Below are positions 36,493-44,561 of a stretch of 64,000 nucleotides of DNA, in pieces. How positions within the stretch are numbered: position 1 is the stretch's first letter; the number at the start of each line of letters is the position of its first letter. The position numbers and the translations under genes are program-made. Source of the DNA: Mycobacterium gordonae. GTDB taxonomy: Bacteria > Actinomycetota > Actinomycetes > Mycobacteriales > Mycobacteriaceae. The stretch covers positions 6,790,739 through 6,854,738 of the forward strand of contig NZ_CP070973.1 of assembly GCF_017086405.1 (NCBI RefSeq), written 5' to 3'. The notes under the pieces are model-generated. The model was not told the origin of the DNA, made no database searches, and saw nothing but the letters and a program-made list of their open reading frames with translations.

Positions 36493-38442
36493 CTAGGAAA
36501 GGTCGAATGACAGCCGGGTCGGCGGCAGCGCGTTGCCCAGGATCAGCACCGAACTCTGGGAGTTCACGTCGTCGAAGGGGAAGCCGTAGGCGAGGCCGTC
36601 GATGCTGTTGGCGTGGAAGAACTGTGACCAGTTATTCCACCGCCCGCCCGTCGGATAGTAGGCGGCGACATCGGCCCACTGCTCGGGAGAATCGGCCACG
36701 CCACGGTTGAACGCGGCGTTGAGTTCGGCGAGGAACGCCCCCTGTTGACCAATGCCGACGAAAGGACCATTGGCAGCGAAGGTTTGCGCCGTCGTGGGTT
36801 TGACCATCGTGTAGCTCGTGGCGCTGCCCCCGTCAGGGGTCAGGTTGTAGACGAATTGGCCGGCGGCGTCGACGTTGCCGGTCACCGTGTAGCCGGGGCC
36901 GTCGTACGAGAATGGGTGGGTCTGATAAGTCGACCAGAAGTTGTTTATCGCCGGGTCGAGCCAGGTAGCGAGTCCACCGGGTTGAGCGGTGCGCGGGGCC
37001 AGAATTCGCAGCGGGTTGCCGGTGCCATCGTTGACGATCAGTGACTGGAACTCGGCGGGGAGGGTGGTCGTGTACTGATGGAACAGTTGATCCCTCGACA
37101 GGGTGATGCCACGGGTATCTGAGAACCCGGTGGAATCCTGAGTCAGCGTGAAGGTGAACGGCAGGCCGAACTGGTCCACCTGCGTTGTGTTGCCGCCGAA
37201 GGGAATTGCGCCGTATTTGTAGGTCAGTTCGTACCAGTCGTAAACCGTGTTGTAGTTGGGATCAAGAGGATTCGCGGGGTCCAGGCCGACCCAGCCCAAA
37301 TTGTCGGAGCTGATGCCGATATACAGCGGCTGCTCCACCGACATAAATATCCGGCCGCCCTGAAACTCGGACGGAATCGAGAAGTTGCCCGTCTGGTCGA
37401 GGGTGAACGACATATTGGCGTAATTCACCCCGTTGTGCGTGAGGTGATCGGAGGCATTCGCGGAGTTGTGGTCGATTGCGTGGGCAACGCCGTTCTGGTC
37501 GATCCACGACCACTGACCGGGTGACGTCTGCCCGAGCGCGGTCAGGTAGATCTGACTGTTGGGCAGACCGGTGTTGTTGACGAAGGGGCCGACCGCGAAT
37601 CCGGTGGCGCTGCCGGTAGCGCCGTCGGCCCCGGTTGCGCCGGTGACGCCCGCGTGACCGGCGCTCCCGAACAATCCGGGCGCGCCACCCCCGCCGCCTA
37701 TTCCGCCGGTGCCGCCCTTCCCACCGGCACCGAACACGCCTGAAGCATTGGGCGGGCCCCCGACCCCACCAGTTCCCCCGGCGCCACCGCCACCACCGTG
37801 GCCGCCGCTTCCGAACAGCAGCCCGCCCTGGCCGCCGATGCCGCCGGCCCCACCCATACCGCCGGGACCACCCGTCTGACCCACAGCACCGGTCTTGCCG
37901 ACCAGCCCCACTCCGCCGGCCCCGCCAGTTCCGCCATGACCGAACAGCCCCGCCGACCCGCCGGCACCGCCGTTTTGCCCCGCCGCCCCGGACCCGCCAT
38001 GACCCCCGTTACCCCACAAGATCCCGCCCGGCCCTCCGGCCTGGCCGGTCCCGGGGGTGCCAGCTCTGCCGTTGCCGATCAGCGGGCGCCCCAACAACGC
38101 GTCGAAGGGCGCGTTGATCGCACTCAGGACGTGCTGCTCGAGGGACTGTAACGACGCGGCATTGGCCGCCTCCGCGGTGGCATAGGCGCCTGCCCCCACA
38201 TTGAGAGCCTGCACAAATCGATGTTGGAACGAAGCGACTTTCGCGCTGATCGCCTGATATGCCTGCCCGTGCTCGCCCAGCAGCGCCGCAATGGCCGCCG
38301 ACACCTCGTCCGCGCCGGCGGCCAATAGCGTCGCGGTCGAGCCCGCCGCGGCCGCGTTGGCTTTGGTGACCGACGCTCCGATAGCCGACAAGTCCAAAGC
38401 CGCCACCGAAACCAGCTCCGGCGCCGCACTGACGAACGACAT
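36493..38442 (-). CDS. PE_PGRS protein with C-terminal GH64 beta-1,3-glucanase domain
   Basis: This is a 649-residue fusion. The PE domain (MSFVSAAPELVSVAALDLSAIG) includes YATAE, followed by GRPLIGNG and a PGRS region. The C-terminal 360 residues read as a thaumatin-fold GH64 domain: TVYDWYELTYKYGAIPFGGNTTQVDQFGLPF is the family's signature region, and the end GLAYGFPFDDVNSQSSVLIL is also typical. GH64 enzymes release oligosaccharides from beta-1,3-glucan. ATG 38442 follows GGAGG with 6-nt spacing; the frame extends 7 codons further without support. It is separated by 67 bp from the GH16 gene on the same strand, so co-expression is likely. Confidence 0.9.
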   Translation of the reverse strand: MSFVSAAPELVSVAALDLSAIGASVTKANAAAAGSTATLLAAGADEVSAAIAALLGEHGQAYQAISAKVASFQHRFVQALNVGAGAYATAEAANAASLQSLEQHVLSAINAPFDALLGRPLIGNGRAGTPGTGQAGGPGGILWGNGGHGGSGAAGQNGGAGGSAGLFGHGGTGGAGGVGLVGKTGAVGQTGGPGGMGGAGGIGGQGGLLFGSGGHGGGGGAGGTGGVGGPPNASGVFGAGGKGGTGGIGGGGGAPGLFGSAGHAGVTGATGADGATGSATGFAVGPFVNNTGLPNSQIYLTALGQTSPGQWSWIDQNGVAHAIDHNSANASDHLTHNGVNYANMSFTLDQTGNFSIPSEFQGGRIFMSVEQPLYIGISSDNLGWVGLDPANPLDPNYNTVYDWYELTYKYGAIPFGGNTTQVDQFGLPFTFTLTQDSTGFSDTRGITLSRDQLFHQYTTTLPAEFQSLIVNDGTGNPLRILAPRTAQPGGLATWLDPAINNFWSTYQTHPFSYDGPGYTVTGNVDAAGQFVYNLTPDGGSATSYTMVKPTTAQTFAANGPFVGIGQQGAFLAELNAAFNRGVADSPEQWADVAAYYPTGGRWNNWSQFFHANSIDGLAYGFPFDDVNSQSSVLILGNALPPTRLSFDLS

Positions 38443-38775
38443 TTCGCACCTCCGAGAAACCAATGCCGCAAAATCTTCGAACGAGGATGACCGGCGATTT
38501 TCTGCAGGTCAACAGGTTCGAACAAATTGCGACGGATACCCTACGGAGCCGCCGGACTGACGTCTCATAGACCGGCTATGAGCTGGGACGATATAGAGCT
38601 AACGCGAGTCTTGTGTCTAACAATGAGATGAATTCGTGTAATGGCCTGACGCCGCCCAGAAAACGCCACCGGTATTTATTTACCTGCGAGCAGCTAACTT
38701 CCGATTTGCAACTTCGACCGAATGATGTCCCGCTCTTGGGGAGCCACGATCTCGTCGGTTCAGGAAGCCTGTCGC
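38443..38775. other. Gene-free interval
   Basis: This 333-bp stretch is richer in A and T than its surroundings and lies upstream of the GH64 PE_PGRS gene and downstream of the SDR. I see no gene, repeat or hairpin that I can support. It should hold the promoter of the PE_PGRS pair. Confidence 0.4.
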
Positions 38776-39558
38776 TCAGAGCGTGGGCACAAACCCGCCG
38801 TCGATGCGGTAGTCGGACCCGTTGATGTTGCCAGCACGCTCACTGGCCAGAAAGAGCACGAGGTCGGCGACTTGCTCCCGGGTAGTGAATCGGCCGGTGG
38901 GAGTGTCCTCGAGGATGTTGGCCAGCACGTCCTGGGCGGGCTCGCCGTTCGCCTCGGCCAGCCCCTCCGCCAGGCCGTCCTCGGTCCACTTTTCAGTCAA
39001 CACCAGTCCCGGGCTGATCGAGTTGACTCGAATATTCAACGGCCCCAACTCTTTTGACAACGCCTTGGCAAGGTTGGTGACGGCGGCCTTGGTGGCGCAA
39101 TAGTCGTAGGTCACCGCGCCGGGGTAATAGGCATTGATCGACCCGATGATCACGATAGAACCACCACCGCGCCGTTGGATCTGCGGCAGCGCGGCGCGGG
39201 TGGGCCGCACGATTCCCATCATGTTGAGATCCCAGGACGCCTGCCAGTCGCCGTCGGTGATGCCGACGAAGCCGCCCGGGCGCGGCGTTGCGCTGCCGAC
39301 ATTGTTGACCAGGAGGTCGATCCCGCCGCGACGCGCAGCGGCGCCGATCAATTCTTCCGCGTGCTGTGGCCGGGACAGGTCCACCGACACGTAGGTCACC
39401 TGCCCGGCCTCTTCCATCGCGGGCAGTTCCTTGCCGGGGGTTCGGGAACCGGCCACCACATGGGCGCCCGCGCCGACGAGCGCTTTCGTCACCGCCAGAC
39501 CGATGCCTTTGCTGGCGCCGGTAACAACGGCGATCTTGTCCGCCAGATGAAGGTCCAT
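38776..39558 (-). CDS. Short-chain dehydrogenase/reductase
   Basis: This is a 260-residue classical SDR. The cofactor site is VVTGASKGIGLAV, LLVNNVG is the NNAG block, the catalytic Ser lies in IVIIGSINAYY, and the catalytic YCATK falls where YxxxK is expected. SPGLVLTEKW and the terminal DGGFVP are typical. The fold reduces or oxidises alcohols and ketones with NAD(P); the substrate is unknown. It stands alone, with gaps on both sides. Confidence 0.9.
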   Translation of the reverse strand: MDLHLADKIAVVTGASKGIGLAVTKALVGAGAHVVAGSRTPGKELPAMEEAGQVTYVSVDLSRPQHAEELIGAAARRGGIDLLVNNVGSATPRPGGFVGITDGDWQASWDLNMMGIVRPTRAALPQIQRRGGGSIVIIGSINAYYPGAVTYDYCATKAAVTNLAKALSKELGPLNIRVNSISPGLVLTEKWTEDGLAEGLAEANGEPAQDVLANILEDTPTGRFTTREQVADLVLFLASERAGNINGSDYRIDGGFVPTL

Positions 39559-39740
39559 GTCACCCGCTTCACGTATCCCCGGCCCACAGAATAAGCGGGT
39601 CCGGGTAGCCGGGCGGGTTATTCTCCTTGCGGTCTTCGGGTACTGAGTATCGCCTCAATCAGCCGCAGCTTCGATATGTTCGAGAGCTGGGCCCACCGGC
39701 GACTGCAACGCGATCCACTAGATTGAGAGCCGGTCAGCAA

Positions 39741-40187
39741 TCAATCCCCGTTTCTAGGCTGCGCAGAGCGCGGATACCAGTCTGGGATCGACTGCGGTGA
39801 ACGAGGATATTGCTGAAGGTCTTCGATATAGCCATCATCTGTAGGAGCGAAGCGCCACTGAGGGCGTTCATCGTAGTTGTAGAAGAATTTGTAATCTCCT
39901 GAGCGCTCGACGGTGATGTGGGCCGATAGCCACGCCCCTTTGCCCGGAGTAGCCATTTCTGCCCGCAGCTGTTTCAATAAATTATTTAAGGTCTTCGGAG
40001 CGGGTACACGAGTCTTCCCGCCAGCGTCGTCTTCGACTTCCGAAACGATTTCCCCGACAGGGCCCGCCTCCATATACGAGAGTTCGTACCTTTGCCAACC
40101 CTCCGACGGCAAACCGGTGAATAGGAGCTTTGCGGCAGCTTCCTGCAACTCGCCTACACGCACGAGGTACGGCGTCTCGTCAGGCAA
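39741..40187 (-). CDS. Orphan YezG/DUF600-like immunity protein
   Basis: This is a 148-residue soluble protein. The body (WQRYELSYMEAGPVGEIVSEV, LNNLLKQLRAEMA..., GAWLSAHITVERSGDYKFFYNYDERPQW, ending IPDWYPR) resembles the YezG/DUF600 immunity family, which neutralises polymorphic nuclease toxins. No toxin gene is adjacent in this window. The start is probably TTG 40187 after GGAAG; a GTG at 40163 is the alternative. The surrounding kilobase has lower GC and few genes, as expected for an acquired fragment. The family call is from pattern only. Confidence 0.6.
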   Translation of the reverse strand: MPDETPYLVRVGELQEAAAKLLFTGLPSEGWQRYELSYMEAGPVGEIVSEVEDDAGGKTRVPAPKTLNNLLKQLRAEMATPGKGAWLSAHITVERSGDYKFFYNYDERPQWRFAPTDDGYIEDLQQYPRSPQSIPDWYPRSAQPRNGD

Positions 40188-40811
40188 CTAAGTCTTCCCA
40201 ACTCTTGAACGAACGGACCGTATTAAGGACCCCGTTAATCGAGAGGTCCGAGCGCAGGTTCGGTGGTGTCGATGTGTGCTCCAGCCAATCTGGACAGGTG
40301 CCTGGACAGAATCGATCTGTCTAACCAAGTCCGGCAGACGATCCATGCTGGGGACCACCCACTTCGTCACCTGCTACAGACATACCTGACCGACCAATGC
40401 CCGCAGCTCTGGTCTGTTTGTGTCGTTAACGCTGACGTGGTCAGTGAACGCTCGGCTGCACCCGCTTCGGTTCGCCTGGCATCTTCGGGATCGACGGCCA
40501 AGCATCCTCCTCCGCCATCTGACAATGTCAGGGGCGTTGACACTTGCGGTCGGTGTCCCGGGCTGGGGGTGTCCCGCGCCACTGAGTAACACGTCGGTGA
40601 AAGCACCAGTGGCGTTTGGGTTATCGGCGGCCCGATGAGTTACGCACGGCGGGTCTGAGACCGCAACGACTGTGGGGTATTTCAAGGTTGATCTGCAGCC
40701 AATCGCAGGCTCCGCGAACGACGATCTTCAAGTCTTCAGCCGGGCGGGAGTGGACTAGGCACACAATGTCAACACCAGGCAACCACGTGCCGCGCTAGCG
40801 ACAGCGGCACA
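40188..40811. other. Gene-poor interval with duplicated 3' end of the neighbouring gene
   Basis: No intact gene is visible. At 40450-40488 the minus strand encodes PKMPGEPKRVQPS, identical to the peptide near the C-terminus of the adjacent Rv3730c-like protein, while flanking bases differ. This is a small decayed duplicate of that gene's end. The rest shows only short frames without similarity. Confidence 0.6.
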
Positions 40812-41852
40812 TCACTCCTCTTTGTTTTTCCTACTGCGATCGGTATCCCGCGACGGCTGCACCCGCTTGGGTTCGCCCGGCATCTTGGGATAGTTCGGCG
40901 GGTACGGCATGTCACCAAGCCCGTGCTCCTCGTCTGCGTCGGACATGTCCAGCAACACCGCGATCGACTGCGCGTCGTCGTCCATGCCGGCCCAGGGATC
41001 GTCGCGGCGCGCGACGAGGTCGGGGACGGTGGCCATGGTGTAGTCGTCCGGGTCGGCGCCGGCCAGGTCGTCCCAGGACAGCGGCATCGAAACGGTCGCG
41101 ATCGGGGTTCGTCGCACCGAGTACGGCGACGCCATGGTGCGATCGCGGGCGTTCTGGTTGAAGTCGATGAAGATCCGCTGGCCACGTTCCTCCTTCCACC
41201 AGGAGGTGGTCACCCGATCCGGGGCCCGGCGTTCGACCTCGCGGGCCAGCGCGATACCGGCCCGGCGCACCGCGACGAAGTCCCAGTCCGTGGCGATCCG
41301 CAGGAACACGTGCACTCCGCGTCCACCGGAGGTCTTCGCGTAACCCGTCAGCCCGAGTTCATCGAGCAGCGGCCGCAGCACGTCAACCGCGACGGTCCGG
41401 GCTTCGTCGAACCCGGTGCCCGGTTGCGGGTCCAGGTCGATACGCAGCTCGTCGGGGTGCTCGGTGTCCGGGCACCGCACCTGCCAGGGGTGCAGGGTGA
41501 TCGTGCCCATCTGCGCCGCCCATACGATCGCGGCCGGGTGGGTGACCTTCAGCGCGTCCGCGGTCCGACCGGACGGGAACGTCACCCGACATGTCTCGAG
41601 GTATTCGGGATGATGCTGGGGCACCCGTTTCTGGTAGATCTCCTCGCCGTCGATGCCGTCGGGAAAACGCTGCAGATGAGTGGGACGGTCGCGCAGTGGA
41701 GCGAGCATCGGCCCCCGGGAGACGGCCGCGTAGTAATCGATCAGCCGTCCCTTGGTGCCGTGACGGCCGAGACCGGGAAAGTAGACCTTGTCCCGATTGG
41801 TCACCCGGACGGCGATGCCGTCGATGTCGATTTCTTCTGCTGCAGCAGCCAT
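40812..41852 (-). CDS. LigD polymerase-domain-like DNA primase/polymerase (Rv3730c-like)
   Basis: This 346-residue stand-alone archaeo-eukaryotic primase domain is the same length as I recall for Rv3730c. It begins EEIDIDGIAVRVTNRDKVYFPGLG, has IVWAAQMGTITLHPWQVR, the metal-binding DLDP in LRIDLDPQPGTGF, and SGGRGVHVFLRI, as in LigD PolDom. Such enzymes fill or extend ends with ribonucleotides or deoxynucleotides during break repair. ATG 41852 is the family start; the longer frame is spurious. It diverges from ligC with 37 bp between starts, so both probably share a bidirectional promoter. A 39-bp copy of its 3' end lies downstream. Confidence 0.93.
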   Translation of the reverse strand: MAAAAEEIDIDGIAVRVTNRDKVYFPGLGRHGTKGRLIDYYAAVSRGPMLAPLRDRPTHLQRFPDGIDGEEIYQKRVPQHHPEYLETCRVTFPSGRTADALKVTHPAAIVWAAQMGTITLHPWQVRCPDTEHPDELRIDLDPQPGTGFDEARTVAVDVLRPLLDELGLTGYAKTSGGRGVHVFLRIATDWDFVAVRRAGIALAREVERRAPDRVTTSWWKEERGQRIFIDFNQNARDRTMASPYSVRRTPIATVSMPLSWDDLAGADPDDYTMATVPDLVARRDDPWAGMDDDAQSIAVLLDMSDADEEHGLGDMPYPPNYPKMPGEPKRVQPSRDTDRSRKNKEE

Positions 41853-41889
41853 ATCCACAGTCCAGCATGCCGCACGCCAGAATGAATAC

Positions 41890-42972
41890 ATGGACTTACC
41901 TGTGATGCCGCCGGTTTCACCGATGTTGGCCAAGTCAGTCAAGGCGATCCCGCCGGACGCGTCGTACGAGCCGAAGTGGGATGGGTTCCGGTCTATCTGC
42001 TTTCGCGACGACGAGGAGGTGGAGCTGGGCAGCCGCAACGAGCGGCCGTTGACGCGCTACTTTCCCGAGCTGGTCGCCGCGGTCCGGTCCGAATTGCCGC
42101 CCCGCTGCGTCATCGACGGCGAGATCGTCATCGCCACAACCCGCGGCACCCATCACGGCCTGGATTTCGAAGCGCTGCAACAACGTATCCACCCGGCCGA
42201 TTCGCGGGTGCGGATGCTCGCCGAGCAGACTCCGGCCTCGTTCATCGCGTTCGACCTATTGGCGCTGGGCGATGACGACTACACCGGGCGCCCGTTCAGC
42301 GAGCGGCGCGCGGCACTCGTCGACGCGCTGGGCCCGGCCGGCCCCTCGATTCACCTCACCCCGGCGACCACGGACCGGGCTGTCGCACAGCGCTGGTTCG
42401 AAGAGTTCGAGGGCGCCGGTCTGGACGGCTTGATCGCCAAGCCGCTGACCGTGACCTATCAGCCCGACAAGCGGGTCATGTTCAAGATCAAGCACGAACG
42501 GACCGCCGACTGCGTGGTCGCCGGCTACCGGGTGCACAAGTCCGGCAGCGACGCGGTGGGCTCGGTGCTGCTCGGGTTGTACCAGGACGACGGCCGGCTC
42601 GCCTCGGTGGGCGTGATCGGCGCCTTCCCGATGGCCGAGCGCCGACGGCTGTTCACCGAACTGCAGGCGCTGGTCACCAGCCTCGACGACCATCCCTGGA
42701 ACTGGGCGGCGCACGAAGCCGGTGAACGCACTCCCCGCAAGAACGAGGGATCCCGCTGGAACGCGGGTAAGGATCTCTCGTTCGTACCGCTGCGCCCCGA
42801 GCGGGTGGTCGAGGTGCGTTACGACCACATGGAGGGTGCGCGGTTTCGCCACACCGCCCAGTTCAACCGGTGGCGTCCCGACCGCGACCCGCGCTCCTGC
42901 ACCTACGAACAGCTGGAACAACCGATGATGTTCAGCCTGGACGACATTGTGCCCGGGCTTGGCAAGAAGTAG
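41890..42972 (+). CDS. ligC: ATP-dependent DNA ligase LigC
   Basis: This 360-residue ligase matches my recollection of Rv3731 almost throughout: LPVMPPVSPMLAKSV at the start, adenylation motif I YEPKWDGFRS with the nucleotide-accepting Lys, CVIDGEIVI (motif III), FIAFDLLALG, GLDGLIAKP (motif IV), RVMFKIKHERTADCVVAGYRVHK (motif V) and an OB-fold ending FRHTAQFNRWRPDR. It seals nicks and has been linked to back-up non-homologous end joining and base-excision repair. It pairs head-to-head with the PolDom gene. ATG 41890 is used. Confidence 0.96.
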   Translation: MDLPVMPPVSPMLAKSVKAIPPDASYEPKWDGFRSICFRDDEEVELGSRNERPLTRYFPELVAAVRSELPPRCVIDGEIVIATTRGTHHGLDFEALQQRIHPADSRVRMLAEQTPASFIAFDLLALGDDDYTGRPFSERRAALVDALGPAGPSIHLTPATTDRAVAQRWFEEFEGAGLDGLIAKPLTVTYQPDKRVMFKIKHERTADCVVAGYRVHKSGSDAVGSVLLGLYQDDGRLASVGVIGAFPMAERRRLFTELQALVTSLDDHPWNWAAHEAGERTPRKNEGSRWNAGKDLSFVPLRPERVVEVRYDHMEGARFRHTAQFNRWRPDRDPRSCTYEQLEQPMMFSLDDIVPGLGKK

Positions 42973-42995
42973 TTCTCCTCGGCAGCGCCGCGTCG

Positions 42996-43001
42996 TACGG
43001 T
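42996..43001 (+). promoter_or_regulatory. -10 box of a leaderless promoter (TetR gene)
   Basis: TACGGT is followed by seven bases and the ATG at 43009. No ribosome site is present, so leaderless transcription is likely. Confidence 0.5.
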
Positions 43002-43008
43002 AGAGCAC

Positions 43009-43602
43009 ATGCGGCCGTGGCAGAGACCGGACGTATCCCCGGCCGCCATCCCCACGGATTTGCGCGCGCGGGTGATGCCCGCCGTGCTCGACGAGCTGGC
43101 ACGTTGGGGGGTCGAGAGATTCAGCGTGGAAGCCATGGCGGAGCGGCACCACCTGGACGTGGCGACCATCTACCACTATTGGGGCAATCGCCAACAACTG
43201 ATTGTCGATGCCGCCGTCCGCGATGCCGAAGTTTTCCGCGCGACGTTGGACACCGGCTCGTTACGCGGCGACCTCCTCGCCCTCGCCCGCGCCATCGCCG
43301 GGGATGTCAACACCCCCATCGGCCGCACCTTCAGTCGGGTGATGGTGATGGACAGCCGTGCCGGTCATCACGACGGTGAGACGCGAATGATGTTCTGGCA
43401 GCATCGTTTCAGTGTCATTCGCTCGGTCATGGACCGGGCCAGGGCGCGTGGGGAAGTCCGCGAGGGCGTGCCCACCGTGGCGGCCATCCAGATCGTGACG
43501 GCCCCCATTTACGTTCGGAGTCTCTATATGGAGGGCCCCGTCGACGACGCTTACTGCGTGGCGATCGCCGACCTGGCGTGGCATGCGCTGCGCAAGCAAT
43601 GA
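43009..43602 (+). CDS. TetR/AcrR-family transcriptional regulator
   Basis: This is a 197-residue regulator. The N-terminal helix-turn-helix reads VMPAVLDELARWGVERFSVEAMAERHHLDVATIYHYWGNRQQLIVDAAV, with the family's IYxYWxxxxxL recognition region. The C-terminal ligand domain is unremarkable (RHSVIRSVMDRAR-like helices, AIQIVTAPIYVRSLY). It lies between ligC and two paralogous small genes on the same strand; which of these it controls is unknown. A leaderless promoter precedes it. Confidence 0.88.
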   Translation: MRPWQRPDVSPAAIPTDLRARVMPAVLDELARWGVERFSVEAMAERHHLDVATIYHYWGNRQQLIVDAAVRDAEVFRATLDTGSLRGDLLALARAIAGDVNTPIGRTFSRVMVMDSRAGHHDGETRMMFWQHRFSVIRSVMDRARARGEVREGVPTVAAIQIVTAPIYVRSLYMEGPVDDAYCVAIADLAWHALRKQ

Positions 43603-43625
43603 CGGTCCTGGGCGCCTACGGCCCT

Positions 43626-43631
43626 TAAGAT
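43626..43631 (+). promoter_or_regulatory. -10 box of first twin gene
   Basis: TAAGAT is followed by ATCGAA and ATG at 43638. The same box at the same spacing precedes the second twin at 44130-44135, so the promoter was duplicated with the gene. Confidence 0.55.
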
Positions 43632-43637
43632 ATCGAA

Positions 43638-44105
43638 ATGCTGCACGTCTCCGCGCTGTTCGTTCCGCGTAGCGCCGCGTTCAACGAACAGGGCGCCATC
43701 AACGCCACGTCGATACCCATGGCGTGGTTCCAGGTGGATCAAATGCCTTTGTGGGCAACGGTACCGGTCGTTCTGGTGGTCCACGCGCCGGCGGGTGGCG
43801 ACTACGACCCGGAGATTCACGTCGTCTGCAAGGACCCGTCGGGGGCCGCCCGCGGATCGTTGCGGGCGGCGTGGCACTGGCCGGACGACGGTAACCGCGC
43901 GTCCAAGTACCGGTGCTTCACCCAGGAACTCTCCTTCCCGGTGGAGACCGAAGGCGAGTACACCCTCGGCGTGTACTACGACGCCGACGGCAAGTTCGAG
44001 CTGTCCACGCCGGTGCCGATGTCGATCCTGTTGACCGAGCCCGAGCCGCCCGCCGACGGCAGCGGCGGCGTCGGCGAAACAACTTTCACCGAGCCTGCCG
44101 AATAG
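43638..44105 (+). CDS. DUF6941-like small protein, first of a tandem pair
   Basis: This 155-residue protein has no signal peptide. It looks like a single beta-sandwich: LHVSALFVPRSAAFNEQGAINA, a T-V-P-V-V-L-V-V-H strand, a YDPEIHVVCKDPSG turn, then KYRCFTQELSFPVETEGEYTLGVYYD. The next gene is a clear paralogue with the same blocks and length to within 16 residues. I recall the family (DUF6941) as of unknown function. The C-terminal 25 residues are acidic and unique to this copy. Confidence 0.8.
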   Translation: MLHVSALFVPRSAAFNEQGAINATSIPMAWFQVDQMPLWATVPVVLVVHAPAGGDYDPEIHVVCKDPSGAARGSLRAAWHWPDDGNRASKYRCFTQELSFPVETEGEYTLGVYYDADGKFELSTPVPMSILLTEPEPPADGSGGVGETTFTEPAE

Positions 44106-44129
44106 TCTGGCGCTTGAGCCCGACACCCT

Positions 44130-44135
44130 TAAGAT
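44130..44135 (+). promoter_or_regulatory. -10 box of second twin gene
   Basis: TAAGAT is followed by GTCGTG and ATG at 44142, the same geometry as for the first twin. It makes ATG 44142 the likely start rather than the GTG three bases earlier. Confidence 0.55.
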
Positions 44136-44141
44136 GTCGTG

Positions 44142-44561
44142 ATGCATGTAGCAGCTTTGCTCGTGGCGGGCTCCGCCAACATCGACGATTCCGCGATCGA
44201 CGCGACCCGCGTGCCGATCACCAGCTATGAGGTGAACCAGACCCCGGTGTGGCTGACGGTCCCCCTCGTTCTGGTGGTGCACGCGCCCTCGGGTGGTGAT
44301 TTCGATCCCGAGCTGTTCATCGTGTGCAAAGACCCCGGCGGGACCATCCGGGGCACCGTCCGTTCGGCCTGGCAGTGGCCGGACGAGGACAAGCCGTCGA
44401 AGTACCGTTGCTTCACCCCACAGCTGTCGTTCGCGATCGAGACGACGGGCGAGTACACCATCGGCGTCTACCAAGAGGCCGAAGCGCTCCGGCCGGTCGC
44501 GACTCCCATACCCCTGATGATCAACATGGCCGGGGGCCGGCCGGGACGCAACGGCGCCTAG
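44142..44561 (+). CDS. DUF6941-like small protein, second of a tandem pair
   Basis: This 139-residue paralogue of the preceding gene has matching blocks: HVAALLVAGSANIDDSAIDA, TVPLVLVVHAPSGGDFDPELFIVCKDPGG, RSAWQWPDED and KYRCFTPQLSFAIETTGEYTIGVYQEA. The acidic tail of the first copy is absent; this one ends in basic GRPGRNGA. It has its own copy of the leaderless promoter. Its stop codon overlaps that of the convergent P450 gene by 4 bp. Function unknown. Confidence 0.8.
   Translation: MHVAALLVAGSANIDDSAIDATRVPITSYEVNQTPVWLTVPLVLVVHAPSGGDFDPELFIVCKDPGGTIRGTVRSAWQWPDEDKPSKYRCFTPQLSFAIETTGEYTIGVYQEAEALRPVATPIPLMINMAGGRPGRNGA

Noticed and set aside
38722..39594. Plus-strand frames opposite the SDR gene
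   Set aside because: They are shadows of a well-supported SDR with complete motifs.
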